Shown here in pieces: positions 41,366 through 50,119 of a stretch of DNA of 64,000 nucleotides. Made by a program: the position numbers and the translations under genes. Positions within the stretch are counted from its first letter, which is position 1. Each line of letters starts with the position of its first letter. Location: the NCBI GenBank assembly GCA_022703445.1, contig JAKLDR010000009.1, forward strand, positions 23,737 to 87,736. Direction: 5' to 3'. The notes beneath the pieces are model-generated. The model searched no databases. It was not told the origin of the DNA and saw only the letters and a program-made list of their open reading frames with translations. This stretch comes from Planctomycetota bacterium (GTDB lineage: Bacteria; Planctomycetota; SZUA-567; JAKLDR01).

Positions 41366-42101
41366 GCTGCTCCTGTCCAGCGAGGCGCCGGCCCACGGGG
41401 GCGCGGCCTTCAACCTCTCCGACCTGGAGAAGCGGGGCGAGGCGCTGGTCGAGCGCGCCAAGGCGCGCGCCGCTGAGGTCATCGCCGAGGCGCACCGCCA
41501 GGCCGGGACCATCGCCGAGCAGGCCAAGCGTGCCGGCTTCGAGGGCGGCAAGGCCGAGGGGCTGGCCCTGGGCCGCGAGGAGGGCCGCAAGGCCGGCGTC
41601 GAACAGGGCCTGGCCGAGGCGCGCGCGGCCACCGAAACCCTGGGCAAGGCCCTGGGCGCCGTCGTCGGGGAGGTCTCGTCACGGCGCGAGTCGCTTGTCC
41701 GTCAGGCCGAGCGCGACCTGCTGGGGCTGGCCGTGGCCGTGGCCGGGCGCATCGTCCGCCGGGAGCTGCAGGCCGACACCGGGGCGGTGGCCCGCGCCGT
41801 GGCCGAGGCCGCGTCCCTGGCCGCCGAGCGCAGCCGCGTCGTCATCCGGGTCAACCCGGCCGACCTCGAGGCGCTCGGGGCCGCCCACCAGGATCTGCCC
41901 AGGCTCTTCGCCGAGATCCAGGAGGTCAGGGTCGTCGGCGACGAGACCGTCGAGCGCGGCGGCTGCCGGCTGATCACCGAGTCCGGCGAGGTGGACATGC
42001 GGGTCGCCACCCAGCTGGAGCGCATCGGGCGGCTGCTGGCCGGCGAGGCCGACATCGACGCCGGGACGCACCCGGACGGCGGCGGAGAGGGCGGGCGGTG
42101 A
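41358..42101 (+). CDS. fliH: Flagellar export ATPase regulator FliH
   Basis: 247 residues. A helical stalk rich in Ala/Glu/Gly with GXXXG-like spacing (FEGGKAEGLALGREEGRKAG, VEQGLAEARA) is followed by the C-terminal FliH/YscL domain (LVRQAERDLLGLAVAVAGRI, VRVVGDETVERGGCRLITES and GEVDMRVATQLERI). FliH holds FliI and recruits it to FliN at the C ring. The TTG start at 41358 overlaps fliG; the end overlaps fliI by 4 bp. Confidence 0.88.
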   Translation: MSRLLLSSEAPAHGGAAFNLSDLEKRGEALVERAKARAAEVIAEAHRQAGTIAEQAKRAGFEGGKAEGLALGREEGRKAGVEQGLAEARAATETLGKALGAVVGEVSSRRESLVRQAERDLLGLAVAVAGRIVRRELQADTGAVARAVAEAASLAAERSRVVIRVNPADLEALGAAHQDLPRLFAEIQEVRVVGDETVERGGCRLITESGEVDMRVATQLERIGRLLAGEADIDAGTHPDGGGEGGR

Positions 42102-43513
42102 GCGCCGTGTCGGTCTTCGCCTCCCGCGCCGGGCTGCTGGCCGGGGCCCTGCCGGCCCGGCTGACCTGCCGCGTGCGCCAGGTGGTCGGGCTGGTCATCG
42201 AGGCCACCGCCCTGGCCGTGCCGGTGGGCGCCTACTGCCAGGTGCTGACCAGGGGCGGGGCGGTGGGCGCCGAAGTCGTCGGTTTCCGCCAGGGCCGGAC
42301 CCTGCTGATGCCCTTCGGCGAGCTGCGCGGCGTGGCCCCGGGCGACGAGGTCGAGGTGGCCACCCTCCGGCAGGTGGTGCCGGTCGGGCCGCAGCTCCTG
42401 GGCCGGGTGATCGGCGGCTGCGGCCAGCCCCTGGACGGGCGCGGGCCGCTCTACGCCACCGAGGAGTACCCGCTCTACGCCCCGGCGCCGGACCCGCTGC
42501 GCCGCCGGCGGATCAAGACGCCCATGGCCGTGGGCATCCGCTCCATTGACGGGCTGCTGACCGTCGGGGCCGGCCAGCGCGTGGGCATCTTCTCCGGCTC
42601 CGGCGTCGGCAAGTCGGTGACCCTGGGCATGATCGCCCGCAACACCGCCGCCGAGGTCAACGTCATCGCCCTGGTCGGCGAACGCGGCCGCGAGGTGCGC
42701 GAGTTCCTGGAGCGCGACCTGGGCGAGGCCGGCCTGGCCCGCTCCGTGGTGGTGGTGGCCACCGGCGACCGGCCGGCGCTGCTGCGGGTGCGCGCCGCGG
42801 CGGTGGCCTCGGCGGTGGCCGAGTACTTCCGCGACCAGGGCAAAGACGTGCTGCTGATGATGGACTCGGTCACCCGCGTGGCCTTCGCCCAGCGCGAGAT
42901 CGGCCTGTCGGTCGGCGAGCCGCCGGCCACCAAGGGCTATCCGCCTTCGGTCTTCGCCCTGCTGCCGCGGCTGCTGGAGCGCTCCGGTGCCTCGGAGACG
43001 GGCAGCATCACCGGGCTCTACGCCGTGCTGGTCGAGGGCGACGACCTCTCCGACCCGATCGGCGACGCCGTCCGCGGCATCCTCGACGGGCACATCGTCC
43101 TGGACCGCAAGCTGGCCAACCGCGGCCACTACCCGGCGGTCGACGTGCTCGGCTCGGTCAGCCGCGTCATGCCCGAGGTGGTGAGCCCCGAGCACCGCGC
43201 CGCCGCCGGGCGGGCGGTGGCCTCGATGGCCGTCTACCGCTCGGCCGAGGACCTGATCAACATCGGCGCGTACGTCGACGGCTCCAACCCGGAGATCGAC
43301 GCCGCCAAGCGCATGAAGCCGGCGCTCGACGACTACCTGCGGCAGGACATGTTCGCCCGGTCCAGCTTCGACGAGGCCCGGACGCGCCTGCTGGGCCTCT
43401 ACGGCACGTCGGCGTCGGCCGGGGCCGCGGGCGCCGCCGGCGCGCCGCGGGTCGCGGCGGGCTCGGCCGTGCCCCGCCGCGCCGCGCCCGCCGCCGGGAG
43501 GGCCGGGCGATGA
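42098..43513 (+). CDS. fliI: Flagellum-specific export ATPase FliI
   Basis: 471 residues. T3SS-type ATPase with Walker A GIFSGSGVGKSVTLG, Walker B VLLMMDSVTR, and the family segments GLPPATKGYPPSVF-like (GEPPATKGYPPSVFALLPRL), GSITGLYAVLVEGDD and DPIGDAVRGILDGHIVLDR. It powers unfolding and delivery of flagellar substrates on the cytoplasmic side. The C-terminus carries an extra Ala/Gly/Arg-rich tail (about 445-471). The GTG start overlaps fliH, and the end overlaps fliJ. Confidence 0.95.
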   Translation: MSAVSVFASRAGLLAGALPARLTCRVRQVVGLVIEATALAVPVGAYCQVLTRGGAVGAEVVGFRQGRTLLMPFGELRGVAPGDEVEVATLRQVVPVGPQLLGRVIGGCGQPLDGRGPLYATEEYPLYAPAPDPLRRRRIKTPMAVGIRSIDGLLTVGAGQRVGIFSGSGVGKSVTLGMIARNTAAEVNVIALVGERGREVREFLERDLGEAGLARSVVVVATGDRPALLRVRAAAVASAVAEYFRDQGKDVLLMMDSVTRVAFAQREIGLSVGEPPATKGYPPSVFALLPRLLERSGASETGSITGLYAVLVEGDDLSDPIGDAVRGILDGHIVLDRKLANRGHYPAVDVLGSVSRVMPEVVSPEHRAAAGRAVASMAVYRSAEDLINIGAYVDGSNPEIDAAKRMKPALDDYLRQDMFARSSFDEARTRLLGLYGTSASAGAAGAAGAPRVAAGSAVPRRAAPAAGRAGR

Positions 43514-43989
43514 GGCGCTTCGAGTTCCGCCTGGCCGCGGTGCTGCGCCACCGCGGCGCCCTGCTGGACCAGCGCCGCCGCGAGTTCGGCGTGGCCCAGG
43601 CCGAGGCGACCGCGGTCGCCGAGCAGATCCGGGCCATGCGCCGCAGCCGCGACCTCCATCAGGAGTCGATCCGCGCGGCCAGCACCGGCGGCATCTCCCG
43701 CGCCGATATGGTCCGGATGCGCAACTACGTGAACACCCTCTGGCTGCGCATGATCATGGCCAGCCGGAAGCTGGCCGAACTGGCCGCCCGCGCCGAGGAG
43801 CGCCGCCGCGCCATGGTCAAGGCGCACCAGGACGTGCGGGCCCTGGAAATACTCGAGGAGAAGGCCAGGACCGCCTGGCAGGCCGAGGCCGACCGCGAGG
43901 AGCGCGTCTTCCTCGACGACCTGCGCCCGGTGAGCGGCCTGCTGGCCTCCCCGGCCTCCGCGCCGGCCTCGGCGGGAGGTGAAGCGTGA
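43510..43989 (+). CDS. fliJ: Flagellar export protein FliJ
   Basis: 159 residues, a long antiparallel coiled coil (FRLAAVLRHRGALLDQRRRE through ARAEERRRAMVKAHQDVRAL) with the FliJ-like opening RFEFRLAAVLRHR. FliJ sits in the FliI hexamer and connects it to FlhA. The sequence is weakly conserved, so the call rests on the motif at the start and position after fliI. ATG overlaps fliI (ATGA); the end overlaps the next gene (GTGA). Confidence 0.85.
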   Translation: MRRFEFRLAAVLRHRGALLDQRRREFGVAQAEATAVAEQIRAMRRSRDLHQESIRAASTGGISRADMVRMRNYVNTLWLRMIMASRKLAELAARAEERRRAMVKAHQDVRALEILEEKARTAWQAEADREERVFLDDLRPVSGLLASPASAPASAGGEA

Positions 43990-44660
43990 GCTTCCGCAGC
44001 CTGCTCCTGGGGATCTTCCGCACCGCGGTCTACGCCGCGGCGGCCTTGTTCCTGCTGCTCCTGGGCGCCGTCGCCGTCCTGCACTTCACCGGGCACCTGG
44101 ACCGCCGGGGCGCGGTCGAGGCCTGGAGCGTCCTGCGCGAAGGCAAGGTGGCCATGACCGCCGAGGAGCGCGACCGCCTGGCCGATTTCGACCGCCGGGC
44201 CAAGGACGTCAGTGAAATCCAGCGCGCCATGGCCGAAGGCGCCGGCGAGGTCCGCAAGGAGCTGGACCGGCGCGGCGCCGAGCTGGAGGCCGGCGCCCGG
44301 CGGGAGCGCGAGTACCTGACGCTGCTCAGCCGGGTGATCAGCGGCGACCAGGCGCGGCTGAGCGAGGACTCCAAGAAGCTGGCCGAGAGCCAGAGGCTGC
44401 TGACCGACGCGCAGAAGACCTTCCAGAACGAGAAGGACCGGACCCGCCTGAGCAAGGTTCTCAAGCTCTACGCCGGCATCGAGGCCGAGATCATCGCCGT
44501 GGATTTCGAGGAGCGCCTGAAGACCAACGACAAGACCAGGTTCAACGAGGTGGTGGAACTGCTCCGCCAGATGCCGGAGCGGCAGGCCAGCGACGTGCTT
44601 TCGGCCATCGCCCGGCCGGACGTGCGCAACAGCCTCATGGAGGCCCTGAAGAAGTCATGA
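43986..44660 (+). CDS. MotE/FlbB-like membrane coiled-coil protein
   Basis: 224 residues. One N-terminal membrane helix (VYAAAALFLLLLGAVAVLHF), a long coiled coil (about 55-155, with EKDRTRLSKVLKLYAGIEAE) and a C-terminal MgtE-N-like helical domain (RFNEVVELLRQMPERQASDV, LSAIARPD). This layout is that of MotE and spirochete FlbB, periplasmic proteins that support the stator ring or MotB. It lies after fliJ, where motE/flbB-type genes often sit. The GTG start overlaps fliJ by 4 bp. The role is inferred from architecture. Confidence 0.65.
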   Translation: MSFRSLLLGIFRTAVYAAAALFLLLLGAVAVLHFTGHLDRRGAVEAWSVLREGKVAMTAEERDRLADFDRRAKDVSEIQRAMAEGAGEVRKELDRRGAELEAGARREREYLTLLSRVISGDQARLSEDSKKLAESQRLLTDAQKTFQNEKDRTRLSKVLKLYAGIEAEIIAVDFEERLKTNDKTRFNEVVELLRQMPERQASDVLSAIARPDVRNSLMEALKKS

Positions 44661-44857
44661 GCCGGAATGCGGGTTCGTCGCTGGAGAAGCTGGTCGGCAC
44701 GCTGGTGGCCATCCTGGCGGTGGCCGCCGCCGGCGTGGCCTCCTACCTGGTGCTGGAGCGCCTGGCCGACCGCCCGATGCTCAACGCCGTCGTCCCGGCC
44801 GGAGCCGCGTCGGCTTCGTCCGGACGGACGGATGAGGATGGAGGGAAACGCAGATGA
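44657..44857 (+). CDS. Small single-TM protein of the flagellar operon
   Basis: 66 residues with one membrane helix (LVGTLVAILAVAAAGVASYL) and a hydrophilic tail. No family is recognised. Its ATG overlaps the MotE-like stop (ATGA), and its TGA overlaps an ATG at 44854. Conserved coupling to both neighbours suggests it is expressed. A partner of the MotE-like membrane protein is possible. Confidence 0.55.
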   Translation: MSRNAGSSLEKLVGTLVAILAVAAAGVASYLVLERLADRPMLNAVVPAGAASASSGRTDEDGGKRR

Positions 44858-44883
44858 TGAGAGAAGGAAAGGAGGTGAGTCAG

Positions 44884-46356
44884 ATGGATGCGGCGATGAC
44901 ACTGATGTCCATGGTGAAGTCCGAGGCCGCCGACGCGTTGGCGGCCAGGGGACGCTCCGGGGCGCAGGCCGGAGGTTCGGACCTGTTCGCGGACGTTCTG
45001 CAGCAGGCCTCCGAGGCCCGGGAGAAGTCCGAGGATCAGACCGTCGAGCCCAGCCGCTCCCGCGATGCGCAGGACGCGGAGGCCGACCCGGTCGATGAGG
45101 CCGGCGAGGCCAGCGACGTCGAGGAAGCGGACAAGGAGGGGCAGGACGGCGACGGTGCCGTGCAGACCGAAGGCGCCGGAGAAGCCCGAGATGCCCGGGA
45201 AGCCGGAGAAACCGGGGAAGCCGGAGATGCCGGAGACGCGGAGAAGACGGAGGCTGCCGGCGAGGACGCCGTGAGCGCCGGCCAGCTGGCCGTCGCAGGC
45301 GGCATCAACCTGGTTCTGCCGACGGCGGCCGCGACCCAGACCGGCGACGTTGGCGTTGCCAGTGAAGAGGTTCTGACCGGCTACGCGATGCCGGCGGTGA
45401 TGGAAGCCGAGCCGGCGCAGGAGGCCGGTCAGGCCACGGCTGCGCAGCCCGTCAAGCCCGTTTCGGTCGTGAAGGGCGGCACGCCTCAGGACGGCGACGT
45501 CCCCGGAAGCGCCAGCCGGCCGGAGGCCGAGGCGCAGAAGCAGACCCTGGACCGCGGCGCTGCAGCCAGGATTGCCATCGAGCACCTGGCGGCGGGCGCC
45601 AAGGAGGGGTCCAAGCACAAGTTCGTGGCCGAGGGGACCGGACAGTCCGAGCTCCGGGCGGCCGCAGTGGCGGGGGCGCCCCGGGTCGCGACGGCGGCCC
45701 AGGTGCAGTCCCAGTTTCAGCCTCAGTCCCAGCCACAGGCCCAGCCGCAGGTGACGGTGCCGGCCGCGACGGCGGAGCTTGCCGCCGATTCCCGGCAGGT
45801 GCAGGTTGTGCGGCCCGCCGGCGCGGAATCGTCCGGGCAGGTGCAGGCCGTCGGCGGGGCCGAAAGGGCGGATGTCCGCTCGGAGGGCTCCGGGACGCAG
45901 GGTGCGTCCCAGGCCGAGGGCCGGGCCGAGCCGGCGGTCGACCGGCAGCGGCTGCTCGATCAGGTGGTGCGCTCGGCGCGGCTGCACATGGACCGCGGCC
46001 TGTCCAGGTTCGAGATGCGCCTGGACCCCCCCAGCCTGGGGCGGGTCAAGGTGGTCATGGATCTCAAGGACGGGGCGCTGAGCATCAGCTTCAAAGTGGA
46101 GAACCAGGCGGTCAAGGATGCCCTGCAGGACGGTCTGGCCCAGCTGCGCGAGGCGCTGAACGTCCAGGGGCTGGCCGTCGACGGGGTCGACGTCCAGGGT
46201 TCCGGGGGCGGTCCGGCGCACGACGCGGAGGGCCGGCAGGACCCGGCGACCATGGGAACGGCTCCGGGCGGAGCCGACCGGCAGGAGCCGGAGCCGGCGG
46301 CGGACGGCGCTGAGCCGGTCCGGACCGGCAGCGGTCTGGTGGACTGCTGGGCCTAG
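44884..46356 (+). CDS. fliK: Flagellar hook-length control protein FliK
   Basis: 490 residues. A long low-complexity N-terminal part rich in Glu, Ala, Gly, Asp and Gln (including GEAGDAGDAEKTEAAGEDA) precedes the C-terminal hook-length domain: DQVVRSARLHMDRGLSRFEM, RLDPPSLGRVKVVMDLKDGA and LSISFKVENQAVKDALQDGL. FliK measures the hook and flips export specificity through FlhB. I chose ATG 44884 because a near-perfect GGAGGTGA (44871-44878) is 5-6 bases upstream. An ATG at 44854, which overlaps the previous stop, is a real alternative and would read that site as codons. Confidence 0.85.
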   Translation: MDAAMTLMSMVKSEAADALAARGRSGAQAGGSDLFADVLQQASEAREKSEDQTVEPSRSRDAQDAEADPVDEAGEASDVEEADKEGQDGDGAVQTEGAGEARDAREAGETGEAGDAGDAEKTEAAGEDAVSAGQLAVAGGINLVLPTAAATQTGDVGVASEEVLTGYAMPAVMEAEPAQEAGQATAAQPVKPVSVVKGGTPQDGDVPGSASRPEAEAQKQTLDRGAAARIAIEHLAAGAKEGSKHKFVAEGTGQSELRAAAVAGAPRVATAAQVQSQFQPQSQPQAQPQVTVPAATAELAADSRQVQVVRPAGAESSGQVQAVGGAERADVRSEGSGTQGASQAEGRAEPAVDRQRLLDQVVRSARLHMDRGLSRFEMRLDPPSLGRVKVVMDLKDGALSISFKVENQAVKDALQDGLAQLREALNVQGLAVDGVDVQGSGGGPAHDAEGRQDPATMGTAPGGADRQEPEPAADGAEPVRTGSGLVDCWA

Positions 46357-46376
46357 ACGCAGGAAGGAGAGGGATC

Positions 46377-46805
46377 ATGCCAAGCAGCGTAAACGGGGTC
46401 GGCAGCGGGACGAGCGCCGCGAGCGCCACCGCCAACGCCCTGAGCGGCACCAAGGTGAGCACGGATCAGTTCCTGAAGCTGCTGGTCATGCAGCTCAAGA
46501 ACCAGGATCCGCTCAACCCGCTGAGCAACGAGGACTTCCTCACGCAGCTGGCGCAGTTCCAGTCGCTGGAGGAAACCATGCAGACGGCGGAGAACACCAA
46601 AAACCTGCTGCTGGGGCAGCAACTGGCCGCGGCCAGCGCCCTGATCGGCAAGGACGTGGTGGTCACCGGGTCGGACGGCGCCGATTACGTCGGCAACGTC
46701 GAGAAGGTGGCGGTCCAGGACGGCAAGGTGCTGCTGATCGTCGGCAACACCGGCGTCTCCCTGGACGAGATCAAGGAAATACGTCTCCCGGCAACGGGGG
46801 AGTGA
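46377..46805 (+). CDS. flgD: Flagellar hook scaffold protein FlgD
   Basis: 142 residues. The FlgD core is LSGTKVSTDQFLKLLVMQLK, NQDPLNPLSNEDFLTQLAQF and QSLEETMQTAENTKNLLLGQ, followed by a short beta domain with ASALIGKDVVV. FlgD caps the growing hook. It is shorter than the enterobacterial form (about 230) and lacks the FLG-D Ig-like part, as in several Gram-positive and spirochete forms. AAGGAGAGGG precedes the ATG. Confidence 0.93.
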   Translation: MPSSVNGVGSGTSAASATANALSGTKVSTDQFLKLLVMQLKNQDPLNPLSNEDFLTQLAQFQSLEETMQTAENTKNLLLGQQLAAASALIGKDVVVTGSDGADYVGNVEKVAVQDGKVLLIVGNTGVSLDEIKEIRLPATGE

Positions 46806-46818
46806 CGGAGGGCGGGCG

Positions 46819-47214
46819 ATGGCGGACATGGCCTTGCACCTGACGGGAGCGTCCGGCGTGTCCGGGTCGGCTGCGGCCGGCCTGGGCGCGGTCCCGGCCG
46901 CGGCTCGTGCGGGGGAGGGCTTCGCCCGGGTGCTCGACGCCAAGCTGGGCGGGGAGCTGCGCTTCTCGGCGCACGCCCAGGCGCGGCTGAAGAGCCGGGA
47001 ACTGCCCCTCTCCGACGAGGACCGGGGGCGGCTGGCGGCGGCCACCTCGGAGGCGGCCCGCAAGGGGGCCCGGGAAGCCCTGCTGCTCATGGGCGACATG
47101 GGCTTCATCGTCAGCGTGCCCAGCCGCACGGTGATCACCGCCCTGGACGGTTCCAGGCTCGACGGCGGGGTGATCACCGGCATAGACGCCGCCGTGCTGG
47201 TTCCGGAGGCCTGA
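46819..47214 (+). CDS. Flagellar operon protein, TIGR02530 family
   Basis: 131 residues. The family segment is LRFSAHAQARLKSRELPLSD, EDRGRLAAATSEAARKGARE and ALLLMGDMGFIVSVPSRTVI followed by TALDG. These proteins lie between flgD and flgE in many bacteria; the function is not settled. Same position here, 13 bp after flgD. Confidence 0.85.
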   Translation: MADMALHLTGASGVSGSAAAGLGAVPAAARAGEGFARVLDAKLGGELRFSAHAQARLKSRELPLSDEDRGRLAAATSEAARKGAREALLLMGDMGFIVSVPSRTVITALDGSRLDGGVITGIDAAVLVPEA

Positions 47215-47219
47215 CGGCC

Positions 47220-47336
47220 ATGGAACCCAACCGGGTCGGACCCGCAGCCGCCGCCCAGTCGGCGCGGCGCGGGGGGCCCAGCGGCCGCCGAACGATCGAA
47301 GCGGCCAGGACAACGGGCAAGGAGGATCTGTCATGA
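47220..47336 (+). CDS. Possible 38-residue ORF upstream of flgE
   Basis: An ATG at 47220 opens 38 codons (MEPNRVGPAAAAQSARRGGP then SGRRTIEAARTTGKEDLS) whose TGA overlaps the flgE ATG (ATGA). A GGAGG sits 13 bases upstream, which is too far for strong initiation. The composition resembles a GC-rich leader more than a protein, so this is a weak call. It could serve translational coupling. Confidence 0.25.
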   Translation: MEPNRVGPAAAAQSARRGGPSGRRTIEAARTTGKEDLS

Positions 47337-49027
47337 GTCTGAGCCAGTCACTCTACTCGGCCATCTCCGGCCTGATCAACCATCAGACCAAGATGGACGT
47401 GATCGGCAACAACCTGTCGAACATCAATACCGTCGGCTACAAGCGCGGCGTCATGCAGTTCGCTGACGTCTTCAGCCGCACCCTGCGCGGCGGCAGCGCC
47501 CCAGGCGGGAACGTCGGCGGCACCAACCCGCTGCAGATCGGGCTGGGCATGCAGATATCCTCGGTGTCCCAGGACTTCGGGCAGGGCGCGATGGAGTCCA
47601 CCGGCCGGCCCAGCGACCTGGCCATCGAGGGCGACGGCTTCTTCAAGCTGGTCAACGCCGGGGAGACCCGCTACTCGCGCGACGGGGCCTTCACCCTGGG
47701 CCAGTCCGGCGAGATCCTCAACTCCTTCGGCTTCCGGCTGCAGGGCTGGATGGCCGACGCCACCGGGGCCATCGATACGGGCGGGCCGACCACCGATCTG
47801 CTCATCCCGCTGGGGGAGCTGCGCATCGCCCGGGCGACGACGGAGTCGGTCTTCGCCGGCAACCTCAACGCCTCCGGGGCGACCGCGGTGGCCAACACGG
47901 CCGTGGCCGACAACAACAACGTGCAGCGCTCGGGCGAGCTCTTCCTGTCGGACGGCGTGACCCCGGTGGGCGCCGGCACGCAGCTCCAGGACGTCTACTC
48001 CGGCGGCGTGGCGCTCTTCCCGGGCCTGGCCGCCAACACCACCCTGACCATCGCCGCCACCAAGGGCAACCGGAGCATCAGCACGGACATCACGGTTTCG
48101 CCCACCACCACCCTGACCACGCTGATGGCCAGCATCCGCAACGCCCTCGGCATCCAGACCGGGGACACCGCCGCGGGCGTCAGCCTGGTGGCGGGCAGTG
48201 GCGGCGGCGGGGTCATCCGGGTGGTCGGCAACCTCGGCGAGTTCAACGAGATCACCGGACTCTCGCTGACCCCGGCCGGCGGGTCCACCCTGAACATCTT
48301 CAGCCAGTCCGCCGCGGCCAACGGCGAGAGCGCCGTGACCACGCTGGGCGTCTACGACTCGCTGGGCGACGTGCACATGGTGACCATGACCATGACCCTG
48401 ATCAGCCAGAACAACACCGGGTCGACCTGGCGGTGGTACGCCGACTGCGCGGACGACAGCACGCCGGCCCTGGGCGTGGGCACCGGGACGGTGGTCTTCG
48501 ACTCCAACGGTCAGTTCGTCAGCGAGAGCAACAACCTGATCAGCATCGACCTGACCAACCAGGGCGTGGCCACCCCGCTGGCCATCGACCCGGACTTCAG
48601 CATCATGACCCAGTTCGCCTCGGCCGACGGCTCGTCGGTGGAGGCCCGCTCCCAGAACGGCTCGCCGATGGGCTCGCTGACCGCCTACTCCATCAGCGAC
48701 AGCGGCATCATCTCCGGCCTGTTCAGCAACGGCCTGCGCCAGGACCTCGGGCAGGTCAACGTGACCCGGTTCGCCAACAACAACGGACTGCTGCGCGACG
48801 CCCAGAACCTGTTCACGGCCGGCGCCAACTCCGGTCTGGCCCAGGACGGCGTGGCCTACACCGCGGCCCGGGGCAGCATCCTGTCGGGCGCGCTGGAAAC
48901 GTCCAACGTGGACGTGGCCAAGGAGTTCACCGACATGATCCTTACCCAGCGCGGGTTCCAGGCCAACGCCCGGACCATAAGCACCAGCGACGAGATGCTC
49001 GTGGAGCTGATGAACATCACCAGGTAG
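47333..49027 (+). CDS. flgE: Flagellar hook protein FlgE
   Basis: 564 residues. The rod/hook N-terminal motif is YSAISGLINHQTKMDVIGNN and LSNINTVGYKRGVMQFADVF; DLAIEGDGFFKLVN and the FlgE D2/D1 domains follow (GGDAAP-type beta region 140-450). The C-terminal helix ALETSNVDVAKEFTDMILTQ, RGFQANARTISTSDEMLVEL packs in the hook core. It is long for FlgE (about 400 in enterics), with an extra domain around residues 190-330 containing a flagellin-like hook-in repeat (STDITVSPTTTLTTLMASIR). AAGGAGG precedes the ATG. Confidence 0.92.
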   Translation: MSLSQSLYSAISGLINHQTKMDVIGNNLSNINTVGYKRGVMQFADVFSRTLRGGSAPGGNVGGTNPLQIGLGMQISSVSQDFGQGAMESTGRPSDLAIEGDGFFKLVNAGETRYSRDGAFTLGQSGEILNSFGFRLQGWMADATGAIDTGGPTTDLLIPLGELRIARATTESVFAGNLNASGATAVANTAVADNNNVQRSGELFLSDGVTPVGAGTQLQDVYSGGVALFPGLAANTTLTIAATKGNRSISTDITVSPTTTLTTLMASIRNALGIQTGDTAAGVSLVAGSGGGGVIRVVGNLGEFNEITGLSLTPAGGSTLNIFSQSAAANGESAVTTLGVYDSLGDVHMVTMTMTLISQNNTGSTWRWYADCADDSTPALGVGTGTVVFDSNGQFVSESNNLISIDLTNQGVATPLAIDPDFSIMTQFASADGSSVEARSQNGSPMGSLTAYSISDSGIISGLFSNGLRQDLGQVNVTRFANNNGLLRDAQNLFTAGANSGLAQDGVAYTAARGSILSGALETSNVDVAKEFTDMILTQRGFQANARTISTSDEMLVELMNITR

Positions 49028-49106
49028 CAGTGGAGTGCCCCCGGACCGGCCGCCGGCGGCGGCGGCCGGTCCGCGGGGATGAGGACCGAGGGGAAGCAGA
49101 GAGCCG

Positions 49107-49301
49107 ATGATTCGCCTGACCAGACTCAACGACCAGCCGCTGGTGGTCAACGCGGAGCTCATCAAGTTCGTGGAGGAGACCCCCGACACGGTGATCACGC
49201 TTCGGGACGACGAGAAGATCCTGGTCAAGGAGCGCGCCGACGCGGTGGTGGCCAAGGCCATCGAGTACGCCCGGGCCATTCGCTGGCTGCCGGGGACCTA
49301 G
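49107..49301 (+). CDS. flbD: FlbD/SwrD-family small flagellar protein
   Basis: 64 residues. IRLTRLNDQPLVVNAELIKF and VEETPDTVITLRDDEKILVK match the small FlbD (SwrD) family between flgE and motA in many operons. In Bacillus SwrD raises motor power; its mechanism is unknown. The order flgE-flbD-motA-motB is retained here. Confidence 0.9.
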   Translation: MIRLTRLNDQPLVVNAELIKFVEETPDTVITLRDDEKILVKERADAVVAKAIEYARAIRWLPGT

Positions 49302-49312
49302 GAGGAGAAACT

Positions 49313-50101
49313 GTGGGCATAGCCACGATCATCGGCATAGTCGTAGGTCTGTTCGCCGTCCTCTACGGCTGCACCGAGGGCCATTTCTCCCTGTCGCACC
49401 TGGCCTCCTTCATCGACGTCATTGCCATCGTCCTGATGGTCGGTGGCGCGGCGTCCGTGGTGCTGATGGGCTTTTCCATGAAGCAGGTGCTTACCCTGCC
49501 CGCGGTCTTCATGGTCACCCTCAAGGCCAAGACCGAGTCCCCGGTGGAGCTCATCAACAAGATCGTCCAGTTCGCCGAGATCGCCCGGCGCGACGGCATC
49601 CTGGCGCTGGAGGGCGTAACCCAGGGGGTCAAGGACCCCTTCCTGGTCCGGGGCATCCAGCTGGCCGTGGACGGCACCGACCCGGAGCTGATCGAGAAGA
49701 TCATGACCACCGAGCTGGACAGCATCACCGAACGGCACAACACCCACAAACGCATGGTCGACAAGCTGACCCTCTACACTCCGGCGTGGGGCCTGGCCGC
49801 CACGGTCATCGGCCTGATCATCATGTTCAAGGCCCTCAAGAAGGACGTGGACCCCGGCGAGATCGGCAAGGGCTTCGCCATCGCGCTGACCGCCACCATG
49901 TACGGCGTGCTCGGTGCCAACGCCCTGTTCGGGCCGCTGGGCGACAAGCTGCTGGCCGCCCACGAGGAGGAGATGCTGATCAAGAACATCATCGTGCGCG
50001 GGGTGCTGTCCATCCAGTCCGGCGACAACCCCAGGATCGTGGAGCAGAAGCTGCGGGTTTTCCTGCCGCCCAAGCTCCGCGCCACCGAGACCAAGGGCTG
50101 A
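49313..50101 (+). CDS. motA: Flagellar stator protein MotA
   Basis: 262 residues with four membrane helices (about 1-22, 32-52, 148-168, 180-200). The conserved cytoplasmic loop is AEIARRDGILALEGV, and the Pro-containing helix YTPAWGLAATVIGLIIMFKA carries the ion-channel proline. FALTATMYGVLGANALF-type sequence (ALTATMYGVLGANALFGPLG) closes the channel. The GTG start at 49313 is supported by AGGAGG. MotA with MotB conducts ions and turns FliG. Confidence 0.95.
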   Translation: MGIATIIGIVVGLFAVLYGCTEGHFSLSHLASFIDVIAIVLMVGGAASVVLMGFSMKQVLTLPAVFMVTLKAKTESPVELINKIVQFAEIARRDGILALEGVTQGVKDPFLVRGIQLAVDGTDPELIEKIMTTELDSITERHNTHKRMVDKLTLYTPAWGLAATVIGLIIMFKALKKDVDPGEIGKGFAIALTATMYGVLGANALFGPLGDKLLAAHEEEMLIKNIIVRGVLSIQSGDNPRIVEQKLRVFLPPKLRATETKG

Positions 50102-50119
50102 GGAGCGGAAGGCGCCAGC

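Noticed and set aside
38675..41647. 990-codon open frame opposite fliF-fliG-fliH
   Set aside because: It crosses three well-identified flagellar genes and has no motif of its own.
44854..44883. ATG at 44854 as fliK start
   Set aside because: It overlaps the upstream stop but would place the near-perfect GGAGGTGA inside the gene; ATG 44884 fits that site better. Kept as an alternative.
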